This document shows positions 22,615-34,745 of a DNA stretch of 64,000 bases, one piece after another. The stretch covers positions 27,511,805 through 27,575,804 of the forward strand of contig CM034532.1 in assembly GCA_020002185.1 (NCBI GenBank), read 5' to 3'. The stretch comes from Paraescarpia echinospica. Taxonomy: Eukaryota; Annelida; Polychaeta; Sabellida; Siboglinidae. The notes beneath the pieces were generated by a model that was given only the letters and a program-made list of their open reading frames with translations, had not been told where the DNA came from and ran no database searches. A program made the translations under genes and the position numbers. How positions within the stretch are numbered: the first letter of the stretch is position 1; every line of letters starts with the position of its first letter.

Positions 22615-24660
22615 TGTCTACGACTGTGTTCACTGCCGTGCTGCTAAATGTTACCGCTGTCATCAATCAGGTGCTAAATGTGGAGTTGTATTATGTTGCA
22701 CAGTCCAAAGACGCAACTGCCTACATCAGGGCTAATAGCATAGGGTAAATTACTCTCCATCTGCCAGTAGTTCAAGACAACCTCCAGGCAGCCAAAATTT
22801 AGCTTTGGCACTCGTAGGAAACCAAGGGTAGAGTGTTTGCAAGCTCTCTGAACTCGACTCCCTTCCCAATTGTGTCATGTGATCGGTTCGATTGTCCAAC
22901 AATCAAATTAATCTTGTGGCACGATCGCGATTGGGGAGTCGAAATAGGGGTGCTTGCAAACACTACTGAGTTTGTGTGACAAACCTTCCTAATCTTCCGA
23001 TATAGTAGAAATTTGGTTTATGGTCAATTTGCAAAGAATATGCACCTGCTTTTGTTGTATTTGATTTGAAATTTTAAGTTTAAGCTAATGAGTTATTGGA
23101 GAAAATAAACTGATAAAACAAAAAACATGAACATTTTTACTGTGGGCTGGATGTGTAGAAATACCAGATTTCTTATGTAATTCAGGAAATAAACATTTTG
23201 TAAATGGCGCTACCAACAAGAAACTGTCAAATGTTCGAACAAAACTCCCACTTTCAGATGCCCCATATGAGAGAGATCTCTCGCTATTAGATTGTCAACT
23301 TGGAAGGTCTGGGCTGGTGCCATTGTTCCAGTAAGGAAAGACCTGGCATTTCCATGCATCAGTATAACTGTGTGCACTTAACGATTAATGTGTAAATCAA
23401 ACTAATCAATTTTGGCATTGCATGTTGTAGCCTTCGATGAAGGTAGTGTGCCTCTGTTTACATACAGTTATGTGTTATTTATCTATTGAATGTTTGCTAA
23501 CTCTGATATTTCTGATTTATTAAATGTAGTGTCCCACAATTTGACAATACGCTGTGGGTCGTTGTGTATGCTTTGATAGTCACAACTGAGCAATGGTGAT
23601 ATGATGTACAAAGGGAATTAGACTAGTTATTAAATTCGTTATGGTGTTGAATCAGTTGGTAGCAGTTCTTAAATGTAGGTCAGCCGAGATGGTAATAAAT
23701 TGTTCCAAAGCATTTTCTTGGTTACGTCATAATGTTATTTTTACAGAAGTAAATGTAGACACCGGTTCAAAGATGACAATTTGGGCAGCCAAGAGATTTT
23801 CAATTTTGTCTGGCAACATCTAAACACTTCAAACATTGTATATTCTCACTTGTATTATAGTTAAACTTGTTTGGTTGTCTTGTCTTGTATATATATTGTT
23901 ATCAATGTTCTGAATAAACGTGGTGCTTGTGATAATGTAGCAAATGCAGGATTGCAAGAAAACGTTGTATATTAAGCATTGTGTGTTGTGAATGGAGGTT
24001 GCTATTGATAGCATGACTAGCACCGTACAATCACCATTTGAATTTCAAGGTACACCTTTAAAAACAGCTATCCAGATTTCTTCAGGAAATACTCGGTGTT
24101 AGTAGAATAACTAAACTGGCTGTTTAATGAACCAGCTGTGGTTCCACCAAGAGACGTATACTGTTATTTCCTGTGCGGAACGTATCTTGAAATTAGGATG
24201 TGAACATACAATCCTTTGAATAGCCTTAGGCTAATTTTGAGGACTTGTAAAGGAGGCATGATAGCCAGGCTGTTGTCTCTTGAAGTACAGACATTTGCCA
24301 TCTTAGTAATGTGGTGGCAATATGAATTCAGTTGGGGCACACCAGGACATAAGTCCTGCAGTCTACATAGAGAACCATGTGTATATATAGACATACATAT
24401 GTAACATGTATGTACATTGTATTGTACAACACTGTTTAGGACTACCATGATGTTAACGAGCTGTAGCGTTGGTGAAGAACATGTTTGTTCACCAGTAGAG
24501 GGCGTGCCTGTCTCTATGTACACTGTTCGAGGTGTCCTCCTGGTTGCCATGCAAGTCACATGACACTGTTGCCATGTGATGCAAATTGTGCAACATTCCC
24601 ATGAACACAATAAAGTTTCTGAGAAATAGTGTGGTTTACGTTTTGTCTTGCTTTTAAAGC
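22615..24660. other. No recognisable feature
   Basis: AT-rich DNA downstream of the AP-3 delta-like copy, possibly including its former 3' untranslated region. No gene or repeat family is recognised. Confidence 0.4.
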
Positions 24661-24663
24661 GTA

Positions 24664-24865
24664 ATGGTCATTACTATGATTTGGTGAGATTTCACTATTA
24701 AGGTCACCCACAGGATTGGGTCGAAGTGACCTGAATTCCAAGGTGACCATATTACTTGCTATACTGTACTGTTACACAAATAATTTGGGACTGTCCTACG
24801 GTGACCTTGATTGCGAGGTGGCTGTGTACCGAGGTGACCATAAAGCGAGGTTCTGCCGTATTTAT
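24664..24865. repeat. Dispersed repeat with inverted ends, copy 2
   Basis: Shares CACTATTAAGGTCA, AAGTGACC, GGTGACCATATTA, GATTGCGAGGTGGCTGT and ACCGAGGTGACCATAAA with the copy at 10155-10345. One frame reads GDLDCEVAVYRGDHKARFC, which I think is incidental to the repeat. Confidence 0.65.
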
Positions 24866-24869
24866 AATT

Positions 24870-26320
24870 GCTCTCTGCAGGTGCACTACTCGCAACATGT
24901 CAGACAATACACATTGGAAAACCAAAATTAAATCACATTTTCAGGTAATTGGAACTTGCACATTTACATCTGATTCAAGTGAACAACCATGCAAACTATT
25001 TACACTAGAAAAACATCTGGTCTGAAAATGGTTTGTGTGGAAATGTCGGCAGTACTGCACTATGGTCACGCCTTGACGGCTTTGGGTTGCTGTTACCTGC
25101 AAACATTCTATCAGTCTTCTTGTAAGTCATTTCATAGGAAAGAACTGTTTACACAATAAATTTTATTCGGATCCTTATCTCATGATGTTGTGTGACCCAC
25201 AATTAAACATCCTCATATGACCGATTAGTGGAGCCAATTTGTGACTATGACCGTGTCATAGAATTGTAACCGATTCCACTTCTACAACAGGCTGGTGTTA
25301 TTTCTGAAGCAGTAGCAAATCAGAGAACACGGCAACCTACACATGGGACTTGTGGCCATTCTTTAAAACACTTCCCCGATTGGTGCAAGCTAATAGCTGA
25401 CATCCGCAGTTTTAGACAAGTGACATAATCGCACCAAAATTGGATATAAAGAAACCATTCGTGTAAATGGCCCTTAATTTATTGAACATTTCATAAACTA
25501 ATCACCTGCATAACATTTGGTATTCAACAGTCGCACAATAACTGCATTAGAGTTGTATGGTACAAAAACATCATAAGTTCTTGAGTTCAGGTGATATGAC
25601 TTTCGTTTGTGTAGTAAGGTGATATAAATTGACTTTACTTGCATAAACAGGCTCATCTTTTAAATACCAACATATATATGTATAACTCAGTAGAGCTCCA
25701 AGACAAATAATTGTATAACTAATGCATTGAATAAGGTGACGTGCACAAGTACAGCTGCACCTAAAACATCCTGTATAAAACATTAAGGGCAGAATGGCAG
25801 CCATAGAATGAGCAAAGAATGCTTCGATTAGAAACATACTTCACTTGTGCATCAACACACATCATTTCTTTACTGGCTGCCCTTACACATACCACACGGA
25901 GAAGAGACAAGACAGATACACTAACTCCTACTGATGAATACAATCAAATAAGTCATATGACACTGCACAAGAACCAGCAATATTTTGTGCAATTCTCAAA
26001 ATAGTGCCAGCTAACTTCAGACTTACATCCATACCGACCACAACATCAAAATTTCAGACACAACAGAGATTCATGCACAGACTTGTGCCAGAAATTATTT
26101 ATAGTTGTCTTGCAGAAAAGCTGGACATGAATATTATAATGCGCATTCTGTGTTTACTGTACATGTTTTAAGTCACAAAAGTATGATATGCATTCTGGTA
26201 GTGAACAGTTATAGAAATACAACAAAATTAAAAACAACTGCGCAACTGTTATTTATAACTTCATTGTGTCAAGCACAGCTAAACAAAACTGGTTTCCTAC
26301 TGGCCCATCATGCATTGAAG
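24870..26320. other. No recognisable feature
   Basis: AT-rich DNA without a convincing gene, RNA or repeat. Confidence 0.4.
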
Positions 26321-26324
26321 CAAA

Positions 26325-26600
26325 TGTTCAGACACGCACAGGCACGCGCAGGTACGCGCCAGCACCCGCAAGCATGCGCTGACACACGCTGGCACGCACA
26401 GGCACGCGCACACACACATAGATACGCAGAGACGCGCACTGATACGAGCAGACACGCGCAGACAAGCACGCACGCACGCACGCACACGCACGCACGCGCG
26501 CGCGCTCTCACACACAAATATTGACATCATGTCATGACCTTGGATATACAACATGAAGTAAATAGCAACAGTGACTTCTGCGCTGATCTGTTGGTATACC
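26325..26600. repeat. GC-rich degenerate minisatellite plus shared flank, copy 1
   Basis: A degenerate 10-bp repeat (GGCACGCGCA-like) from about 26330 to 26515 is followed by AATATTGACATCATGTCATG and about 45 more bases that match 58617-58680 in the same orientation. A third related block lies at 28718-28862 in the opposite orientation. The long Cys/Val/Arg/Ala-rich frames on both strands are repeat artefacts. Confidence 0.75.
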
Positions 26601-26639
26601 ACTCCAGAAGAAGGTATATCAACCAACACCTCCTAATGT

Positions 26640-27570
26640 CAGCAATACGTGCTTCACTAGATGCAATGACCCCCACCGATACTTTGTCACTTGTAAATAT
26701 AATGTCGTGAGATAGTTAGTACTGGTGGTTGCTGTGAATATGTATTTATGTTGTAATTTATGAGTTATGTATAGCTAAATAAAGCTAAATGTCATTAAGT
26801 TGGCCTATTTCAATCTACACTTGTCTTGCATTGTTGCTTTGCATAGGAGGATGTATGTGTCAGGGGCGCATACATATAAATATTATATCTTAATTGGTAC
26901 TTCCCTCGCTATATACTAAGGCAGTACGTCATTGTGATCATTTAAATGTGCTTGCTCTATCTAGCAGTGTTCGCACATCCATTGCGCGATGATCATTTTG
27001 CTTCCTTGTAAAGTTTCGATCCCAACGAAATCAATGTTTGGAGAACGCGGCCCTAGTTTACCCAGGCGACGGCTAATCTGGTGTGAGGCTTCGTACATTT
27101 GTGAACCATTTGAACTGCGGGCAATTGTATTACTGTGATTGGAGGTTTTATTGTGACTGGTTTAACATTACTTCCATCACTCTCTCGATGATGTGAAACT
27201 GGATCCATCAGCAAGGACAGGCCAAGACGAGTGAGAGTCCTACACACTGTGAGTGATCGATCGGAAGAGCAGGGCAGTTATAACAGTCTACCGACCTTAA
27301 GTGCTACCATATGGCCAAAGAGCTTGAAACCACAACACAGTGATTGTTATTTGCCCATAGTTGAAAGATGGGTTTGTACAGCAATAGAGCTTGTCCATAC
27401 CTCGATAGGCACTGCACATTTCACCTCTAGGGCCCCATGCTGTTCCGAGATCCCCCATCTAACTAGCCTGGTGCGTCACGGTGACCAGTATCCGTCGGAT
27501 ACCTCGAGTAGGTTGTAATGGGAGTCTTGTTTCAGACGAGATAGGTTATGTTGTTCTCCTCTTGATCCTC
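26640..27570. other. No recognisable feature
   Basis: No gene seen. The stretch 27040-27520 is somewhat richer in GC but its frames match nothing I know. Confidence 0.4.
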
Positions 27571-27574
27571 TCCT

Positions 27575-28122
27575 TTCCACTCAAAACACAACCCAACCTT
27601 CCATTGACTTTACGTTCCACTCACAACACACCGCAACCTTCCATTGGCATTACGTTCCACTCACAACACACCCCGACCTTCCATTGACATTACCTTCCAC
27701 ACAAAACACATCCCGACCTTCAATTGACATCACTTTCCACTCACAACACACCCAGACCTCCCGATGACATTACGTTCCAATAACAACACATCGCAACCTT
27801 CCATTGACACTACGTTCCACTCACAACACACCAAACCTTCCGATGACATTATGTTCCACTCACATCACTTCCCAATCTTTTAATGACATTACGTTCCACT
27901 CACAACACACCCAACCGTTCTTTGACATTACGTTCAACTCACAACACCCAACCTTCCATTGACACTACGTTCCACCCACAACACACCCCAACCTTCTATT
28001 GGCTTTATATTCCACTCACAACACAACCCGACCTTCCGATGACATTATGTTCCACTCACAAACCATCCCAAACTTTTGATGACATTACGTTCCACTCACA
28101 ACACACCCCAATCTTCCGATGA
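27575..28122. repeat. 40-bp minisatellite, about 13 copies
   Basis: Degenerate tandem units of about 40 bp containing GACATTACGTTCCACTCACA and ACACACCCCAACCTTCC. Unit starts near 27611 and 27651 show the period. Two of the units carry CACAAACCATCC or CACATCACTTCC variants. Confidence 0.9.
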
Positions 28123-28717
28123 CATCACGTGATGGGAAGCGCAAGCCAATTGCACAGAAGCAACACTGCAAGAAAGAAATAACACTTACGCAAAATTACA
28201 CTGTCACTGTAGAGTTGGCCACACCAAGAACAGCTTGCCATTTTGTTAACTAATATATGGGAACTGATCGCATATCCAATGGGGTATTGGTTCAGTTGGT
28301 ATATTGTACAGGGGCTGTATATGTAATTATGCACGTTCTGCAGGAAAGAGTCAACATTGTCGCGATTGGAACATTACAAAATAATTATGTATGTCCATGA
28401 ATTACAACAGACTGTGCCCCTCCCCTGCCAATAGAAGAGTTTTGCTTACAGACTCAAGCTACAAACGAGCTACTGACGAAGAATCGATCACACACCTGGG
28501 CAAACGATTCATCTGTCGTGCGCACATGCAACGCCATTTGGTATCGAAGAGAGCCAACCTCGTCGTTCTTCCCGGTTTTAATGAGTGGATTATACTTGGA
28601 TTTCCCGCCGTCGAGCTCTACATAATGGTACATAACCCGTTCCATATAGTTAAACATTTGAAAAAAGGCAGGGCTGTTTCGCAACTGTTCCGCAGTCAAC
28701 AAGAGAATTGCGTTACA

Positions 28718-28862
28718 GCGCGTGCCTGTGCGTGCCCGTGCGTGCCTGCGCGTGCCTGCGCGTGTCTGCGCGTGCATGCGCGTTCCTGCGCGTGCCAGCG
28801 CATGGCAGCGCATGCTTGCGGGTGCAGGCGCGTATTTACGCGTGCCTGTGCGTGCCTGTGAC
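28718..28862. repeat. GC-rich degenerate minisatellite, left arm
   Basis: Repeats of GCGTGCCTGC/GCGTGCCTGT, followed by GTGACCTACTTGCAGCAAAC. It pairs with 58300-58612 in the right arm (reverse complement GTGACCAACTTGCAGCAAAC). It is shorter than its partner and lacks the ~130-bp segment present there at 58617-58740. Confidence 0.8.
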
Positions 28863-29189
28863 CTACTTGCAGCAAACAAAAATCGTACCGTATACATCAC
28901 ACCCACTTGAATAACAAAGAATAATATCTTGTGAACACGGGCATTCATTCATATTCATAATCAGGTGGTTTACCCCTGTTCAGTTCATTCATAAAACATA
29001 ACTCAAACTAAATTTAGGCGATGCATCTCTGGAAATTAGTACCTCTGGTGGATTCTGAACAGTACCATTGCCATTAATTGTGTTTGAGCTGACACAAACC
29101 CTTTGACATTTACTGTTGGCAATGCTAATAGAATGTGCTTCAGGTTGGTGTGTACATTTTGTTGTTTTCATGTTTGTTCTACTAACAAT

Positions 29190-31540
29190 GAAGCTGGCTT
29201 TTTGCGCTCCGTGAGTAGAACAGTGTGAGGCGTTTTATTTTCATGAAGCAGTTCATGATTTAATTTTGATTCGTATTCTGCTCCAGCAGTTGTTTGAAGT
29301 AACTGATGTTCCTGCTGATGCAAAATGGGTGCTTAGCACAAAGGCAACGGTTTAATCTTTTCGGGATCTAAAATTTGCTTGGTAATTTTATCCGTACAAA
29401 TGTGAAACTACTTTTCCAATCGCCCTCTCTATAACGCGCATGCGCATGCGCGCGTATCTGCACACGAAGTACTAAATTATTTGTGGACGTAACATAATTA
29501 TATATGTATGTATATTACTTACACAATTATAACCGATCGCTAGATGTCAGGTTACTGTTGTTTTCGGAATAGATCTAAGCACTGATGGATTCAATAATTT
29601 GAACCTTGAACTAGAAGCCACAAATGAAACATGAAACTGGAATTATTGAGCCGTGCAACGATGTTAATTAAACTTAGGAATTAGTTAGGGTGATAATTTA
29701 TGTTGGTGAACATGTAGTTAAACTGAACATTTAGCGAAGCTGGGAAGTGATTTCCGTTGTCAATTAAGATGATGGAGTCAATTCGGAACAGGCATACTTA
29801 TTTTCCATTGAGGTATTTTGTCATCAATAAAAGTGCAGGTTTTGAGAACATTATGAATAATTAGCTTTTTTGAGAAAAAATGCAATTTTCGCACACATCC
29901 AATATGTTGTTCATTTGGTAATTGAAAGGAAATGTTCATTGTATCGAAACCTGCGTCATTTTGATAGTGAAAGTGCCATGTTTGGGTTTTTGCTCTAATA
30001 TTATGTTATTTTATAGCACCCTTTCCCCTTTAGAAAACAAAATCGAGCCTAGTGAGGCTTGTATTTTTGTAGATAAAATATACTTGTTTAGTCATGCTGT
30101 GATTCTAATTGAACTGAGAGGGATCAGTTTGTTCAGTTTAACATTGTGTTAAGCTGTGGAAGTAAGTTATGTAGTCAATTCAGGTGACATACCCATCTAT
30201 GAGCGAACACTTCCCCTATCCTGTTTTCTTAACCGGTCATTTATCACAATTAAAGTGTAAGTTTGGAATAATGTTCTGTTATAAAGAAATTTCTATTTTA
30301 AAAACAAAATGCTGTTTTGGGACATTGCTTCCGGTATACTATCTTTTTACAAGTGAGACAGGAAATTATAATGTTTAGCAACTTTTCCTTGTAACCGTGG
30401 AAGTGTCCTTTTGGGGACACTCCCCATTAATGTGTCCTTTTATAGTATAGTTTTTGCTGTTGACAATATAATGTAACTCTTGGACTTGCCGTTTTGTTAA
30501 ATAAATTGTCCATTTGTCTTTAAAAATATCCTTTGTTACCAAAGAACTTGCGGCATTGGAGAATAATTGGCAATTATTATAACGATTTAGCTCCCCAACT
30601 TACGCCTTGTTATGAGACCTCGGTTAAGACTTTAACCCTTTTATAGACAATTTGGTTTTGTTTGAAGCGGAAAGTGCCCGTTTATTGAGAATGTTGTCCT
30701 GTTTGGAATGGAAATGAAAGTCCCGCGTAATTGCTCCAATATAGTTGTCGTTTTTATTTTAGAAACAAAATTGCAATTTACCCTTACTGCAGTTTTTGAG
30801 ACATGTCCACAAGTATTTGCCCTTTTATAGAGCAATTGGCCTATTTCTGTACGGACTTACATAACAACTACTTAACTGCCTTTTATGATAACGAAGATCA
30901 GGTTATTACCCTCAATAAATTGCTATTTTAAAGTTGGCTTGTTTTACCATTGAAAGGGCCTTTTAAGCACTTGCCCTTAATGGCTAAATTTGCACATTGT
31001 AAGATTTAAAAATACCCTCATAAAATCTATAATGTGTATATTACAAAGGATGATCTGTTAAAAAGAATAGAAACTGTGTAAAGATTGGGTTTAGCGGCAA
31101 TGCCACGGTTTTGTATATAAAAAACGTCCTATATATAAACAGTCATTCGCATAGTACGTCACGATTAATGGTGGGGTTCTCCAGATCAGCATAAAAAGCG
31201 TATTAGGAGGGTCTACGGGCAATCGTTACGAAACGTTTAAAAACAATTCCTTGAATTCAAACATGGATAACTCCGTTCCATGTTTAGGCTTAAAGCCAAA
31301 TTGACTAAGAGTGTATCTATCTGTATCAGTATATTACGTTGACCGATCAATCTTGATCATCAAACAACGGTTGGTTTATTGTTAGAGGAAACAAAAAAGA
31401 GACGAAAAAGAAAACATACGAAAGAACAAAAGTATGAGAGAGAAAAGAGACACAAAATATATAAAACTGTCGTTGTGTTTTTTATGTATCAGGTCTAGGC
31501 CAATTCGGCAACCGTAGCGGTCCCCGAAGATAAATCCCAT
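29190..31540. other. Left-arm interval mostly without right-arm counterpart
   Basis: AT-rich DNA with no gene. Only 29820-29945 is shared with the right arm. Around 30400-31000 phrases such as CCTTTTATAG and TTGCCCTT recur irregularly, suggesting a decayed simple repeat. A CpG-rich palindrome lies at 29435-29452. Confidence 0.45.
29435..29452. promoter_or_regulatory. Perfect 18-bp CpG palindrome, NRF1-like
   Basis: CGCGCATGCGCATGCGCG is self-complementary and contains the NRF1-type core GCGCATGCGC in otherwise AT-rich DNA. It could bind an NRF1-like factor, but no promoter, CpG island or first exon is visible next to it. Confidence 0.3.
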
Positions 31541-32261
31541 CGCATGAATGCTGATCTGGTCGCATGCCAACACGGAGTTATCCAATATAGCTTCTATTAC
31601 GTAACAAACCCTGCCGAGCGGGCGCTTCTGTCAATGCACCTGGAAATGTGTAAAAGCATGAGGTGAACAACCAGCGTTAAACAACCGCCACTCTTAATGT
31701 GGAAGGAGCGCAGTTGCCTTCAGGTGTAGCAGTACCAGTTAAACTGGGATTCGTGCGTATTGTAATATCGCCAGACTACCGGACAAAACAGACGTCTAGC
31801 AGGGTTTGCATTTCCCGGATGATTGGCGCAGAAACACGCACTGTGGAAGGTTGGTTAGTAGATGTTGTATTGTCGCGCGAGATCAAGGACATATCAGACA
31901 CACAGCTATTCACACGCAGAGACAGACAGCCAGACTGATTTACACACACGCACTATTGTGATGTCTATTGAAAATCTTGCCAGTCTCAATACAGATATAC
32001 ATACGCGTGTTCGATTAATTAAGTTAGTATGGAATTATCAATGTATTAGAAACAAATCTTATTGTATTGTTACTTACAACACAATTATATGTAATAGTTG
32101 AAATATTTAATAACGAAACGCACCACGGGGGAGAAAACTGGCTGTAGCCAACCGTGACTATTTAAGACGTAAACATTTAGAATTAGAAACATATGTTCTC
32201 ACTTCAACACTCCCCGTTTCCAATTCACCATCACTACTGTGCAGTGCTGTACCGTAAAGAA

Positions 32262-32447
32262 TTGTACTGTACTGTATTGTATTGTACTGTACTGTATTGT
32301 ATTGTACTGTACTGTATTGTATTGTACTGTACTGTACTGTATTGTATTGTACTGTATTGTACTGTACTGTACTGTATTGTATTGTATTGTACTGTACTGT
32401 ACTGTATTGTAGTGTACTGTATTGTACTGTATTGTATTGTACTTGAA
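32262..32447. repeat. Pentanucleotide array (TACTG/TATTG)n
   Basis: About 36 tandem pentamers alternating TACTG and TATTG. The corresponding place in the right arm (55827-55862) has only a short GTACAGTA-type remnant, so this expansion is specific to the left arm. Confidence 0.95.
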
Positions 32448-33014
32448 CCGTTGTTATGATATATTTGGTACAAGGCCACTGGGTCGTTGTAGCATTTAAT
32501 GCACTTTATCATGCATATAATGTGTATATAAAAACTACTATCTATTGTATTTATTGTTATGTTATTGCGTATATACGCACGTACGTGATGCACACATGAT
32601 AACAATTTATTCACACTGTTGATCTCATAAACAAACAACCGGCGCCGACATTGTGTGCGCCATCTTGTGAATTACCCATTCTAATAACATGACTATCCAT
32701 CAATCTTCATAGATCAGAATACATGTAATAATAATACTATTGTCATGTTATCGCAATTATATACAAGTATGTGTTGCACGCATGATAACAATGTCATACC
32801 ATTCTTGATCTAGACTAAACAATCGATCCATCGGCGCTGGCACTCTGTCCGCCATCTTGGAGTTGCTCACTTCCGTCATAGGCATAGCTCAGAATACATA
32901 TAATAGATTACTAATATTATTTACGCCGCGTATATATATAAGTTTACTGCATCATATCATGTAACATAACATATGACCAAAGTTTTAGCACTATTCTAAC
33001 GAATCAATATCTTC

Positions 33015-33965
33015 ACTAGGTGTAGATATGCAAGATTAATTAAAATTGAAGTTCACACCACAAATCTGCCGGTTTGTGTCGGGCAGGGTTTAAAAGCAGG
33101 GAAATGTTATATTTTAATTGCAGCTTGACGTGCTCAATATATAGGGTTATACCAAACCGGTTATGGGAAACCCGGACGGCCTGGGATCCGGTATTTCTCT
33201 CCCCTGCAGGGTACTTCCACACGGTGTGGGTCAGCTGTGAGAGATAAGGCTGTGACACTACTCTCCAGGGTAGTGTTGTAAGAAGCTCCCGAAGCGAGAT
33301 CCCGAGCCGATCATTGGTACAGTTAGCTCTGTATCATAGGCAGTACGACTCCAGTGTCTTCCACTTCCTGATTCTCTCTTTTGTCTTGCAAACATAAAAT
33401 TTAATGTTACTGGGCCATTTTCAAGACCTGAAAAGTAACTGAATAACATTGATTTAATGTTCCACATAGTGTTTGTCTACGTTTTGTTTTTCGAGGAATG
33501 GTGCCAAGCCACGAAAGCAGCATTATTATAATTAATATATTATGTGACATAAAAATGTTAATACCATACGTTTCTAGATATAATATGTAAGATTAATTAA
33601 ATTCGATGTTCACACCACAATTGGTGTCTGTGTCTGCCAGGGCATAAAAGCAAGTAAATTGTTTATACTGGTTGTTACTTGATGTGCGCCAACATTAATA
33701 CGATTATATATTACGTGGTATGGATGACCACACCGGTTTCGAACGCCGGAGCCTAGGGGCCGATATAATTCTCCTTTGAGGTGTCACTACTAACCTGTAG
33801 TTGGTCAGCTGTGAGGGATCAGGCTGTTACAAATCTTCGAAAGACGCCGATGCGATGTCCCGAGCTGATACGTAGCACAGTTAGTTCTGTACTATAAGCA
33901 GTATGGCACCAGTGTCTCCCACTTCCAGATTTCTATTGTGTCTTGCTTGGTGCCATTCATGGTTT
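33015..33965. repeat. Tandem pair of diverged ~450-bp modules, left arm
   Basis: Segments 33015-33470 and 33575-33965 share TGCAAGATTAATTAAA/TGTAAGATTAATTAAA, GTTCACACCACAA, GGTCAGCTGTGAG, GATCCCGAGC/TGTCCCGAGC, CACAGTTAG-TCTGTA, GGCAGTACGACTCCAGTGTC/AGCAGTATGGCACCAGTGTC and TTGTCTTGC. Both modules are mirrored in the right arm at about 54430-54780 and 54880-55250, so the tandem duplication predates the inverted duplication. Confidence 0.8.
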
Positions 33966-34745
33966 GTCTTATTATTATTATGAATGCTGCAATTAATATG
34001 TTAGTACACAAAAAAACTTTAATATCTCTGAAAGCGGGATTAATATAATTAATTGATGTGATAGTTATGGACTTGCTACACATAATATAAATTTAAATAA
34101 ATTATAACTAATACTGTGTCTAATTCGTCCCTGTGTTCCTATATAGTTTAAATTGATGTTTTGATATATCACCTCATAATTATCCATGTATTTCGCTGAC
34201 ATATTGTGACCAGATATGATGCGAAAACACAGTTGTATCATCCACATTCTACAGTGTCTAGTTAAAATCACACAACACAAAAATATTAGCATCACGCTTG
34301 TGTGAGTATATTCGTTGACGTATACGCTATCCATTTTTAAAGTGTTATTTGACATAAGGAAAACAGAACAACTAAAGATTATGTTTCATATTGGTAAATA
34401 CTACAACATGTGCCAGTGTAACAGTCATTACTTTCTCAGTCATTACTTACTTGGCTGTTCCTACTAGGATACATGTGCACGTCTTTTAATGTCCCATTTT
34501 CTGAACAAAACAGACACACTACGTGAGTGTTGGACAACCATTTTGACTGAGCGTGATTCCACGGAAGAAATGTTCAAACAACAGTTGGCAGCCTAGTCCA
34601 TAGAAAAGTGGGTTTATATGTTTGATCACATTGTTTCTATGTATTGTATTATACATTTTTGTCAGATTATATAAATTTATTAGTAACAATAGAAAATACA
34701 TTTGTGACTGATTGCTAGCTGTTAGAATCTGTGTTTGAAAATAAA

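Noticed and set aside
28454..28948. 164-codon minus-strand frame, with a similar peptide in the right arm (58830-59087 +)
   Set aside because: Half of it is the GC minisatellite. The shared part (DGGKS-YNPL-KTGKNDEVGSLRY) is explained by the arm duplication, and the open frame differs in start and end between arms.
31699..31938. Frame KLGFVRI...RTKQTSSRVCISRM...VEGWLVDVVL, also open in the right arm (56458-56126 minus)
   Set aside because: Differences between arms are mostly amino-acid changing over a short frame, with no sign of purifying selection, start-codon conservation or known domain.
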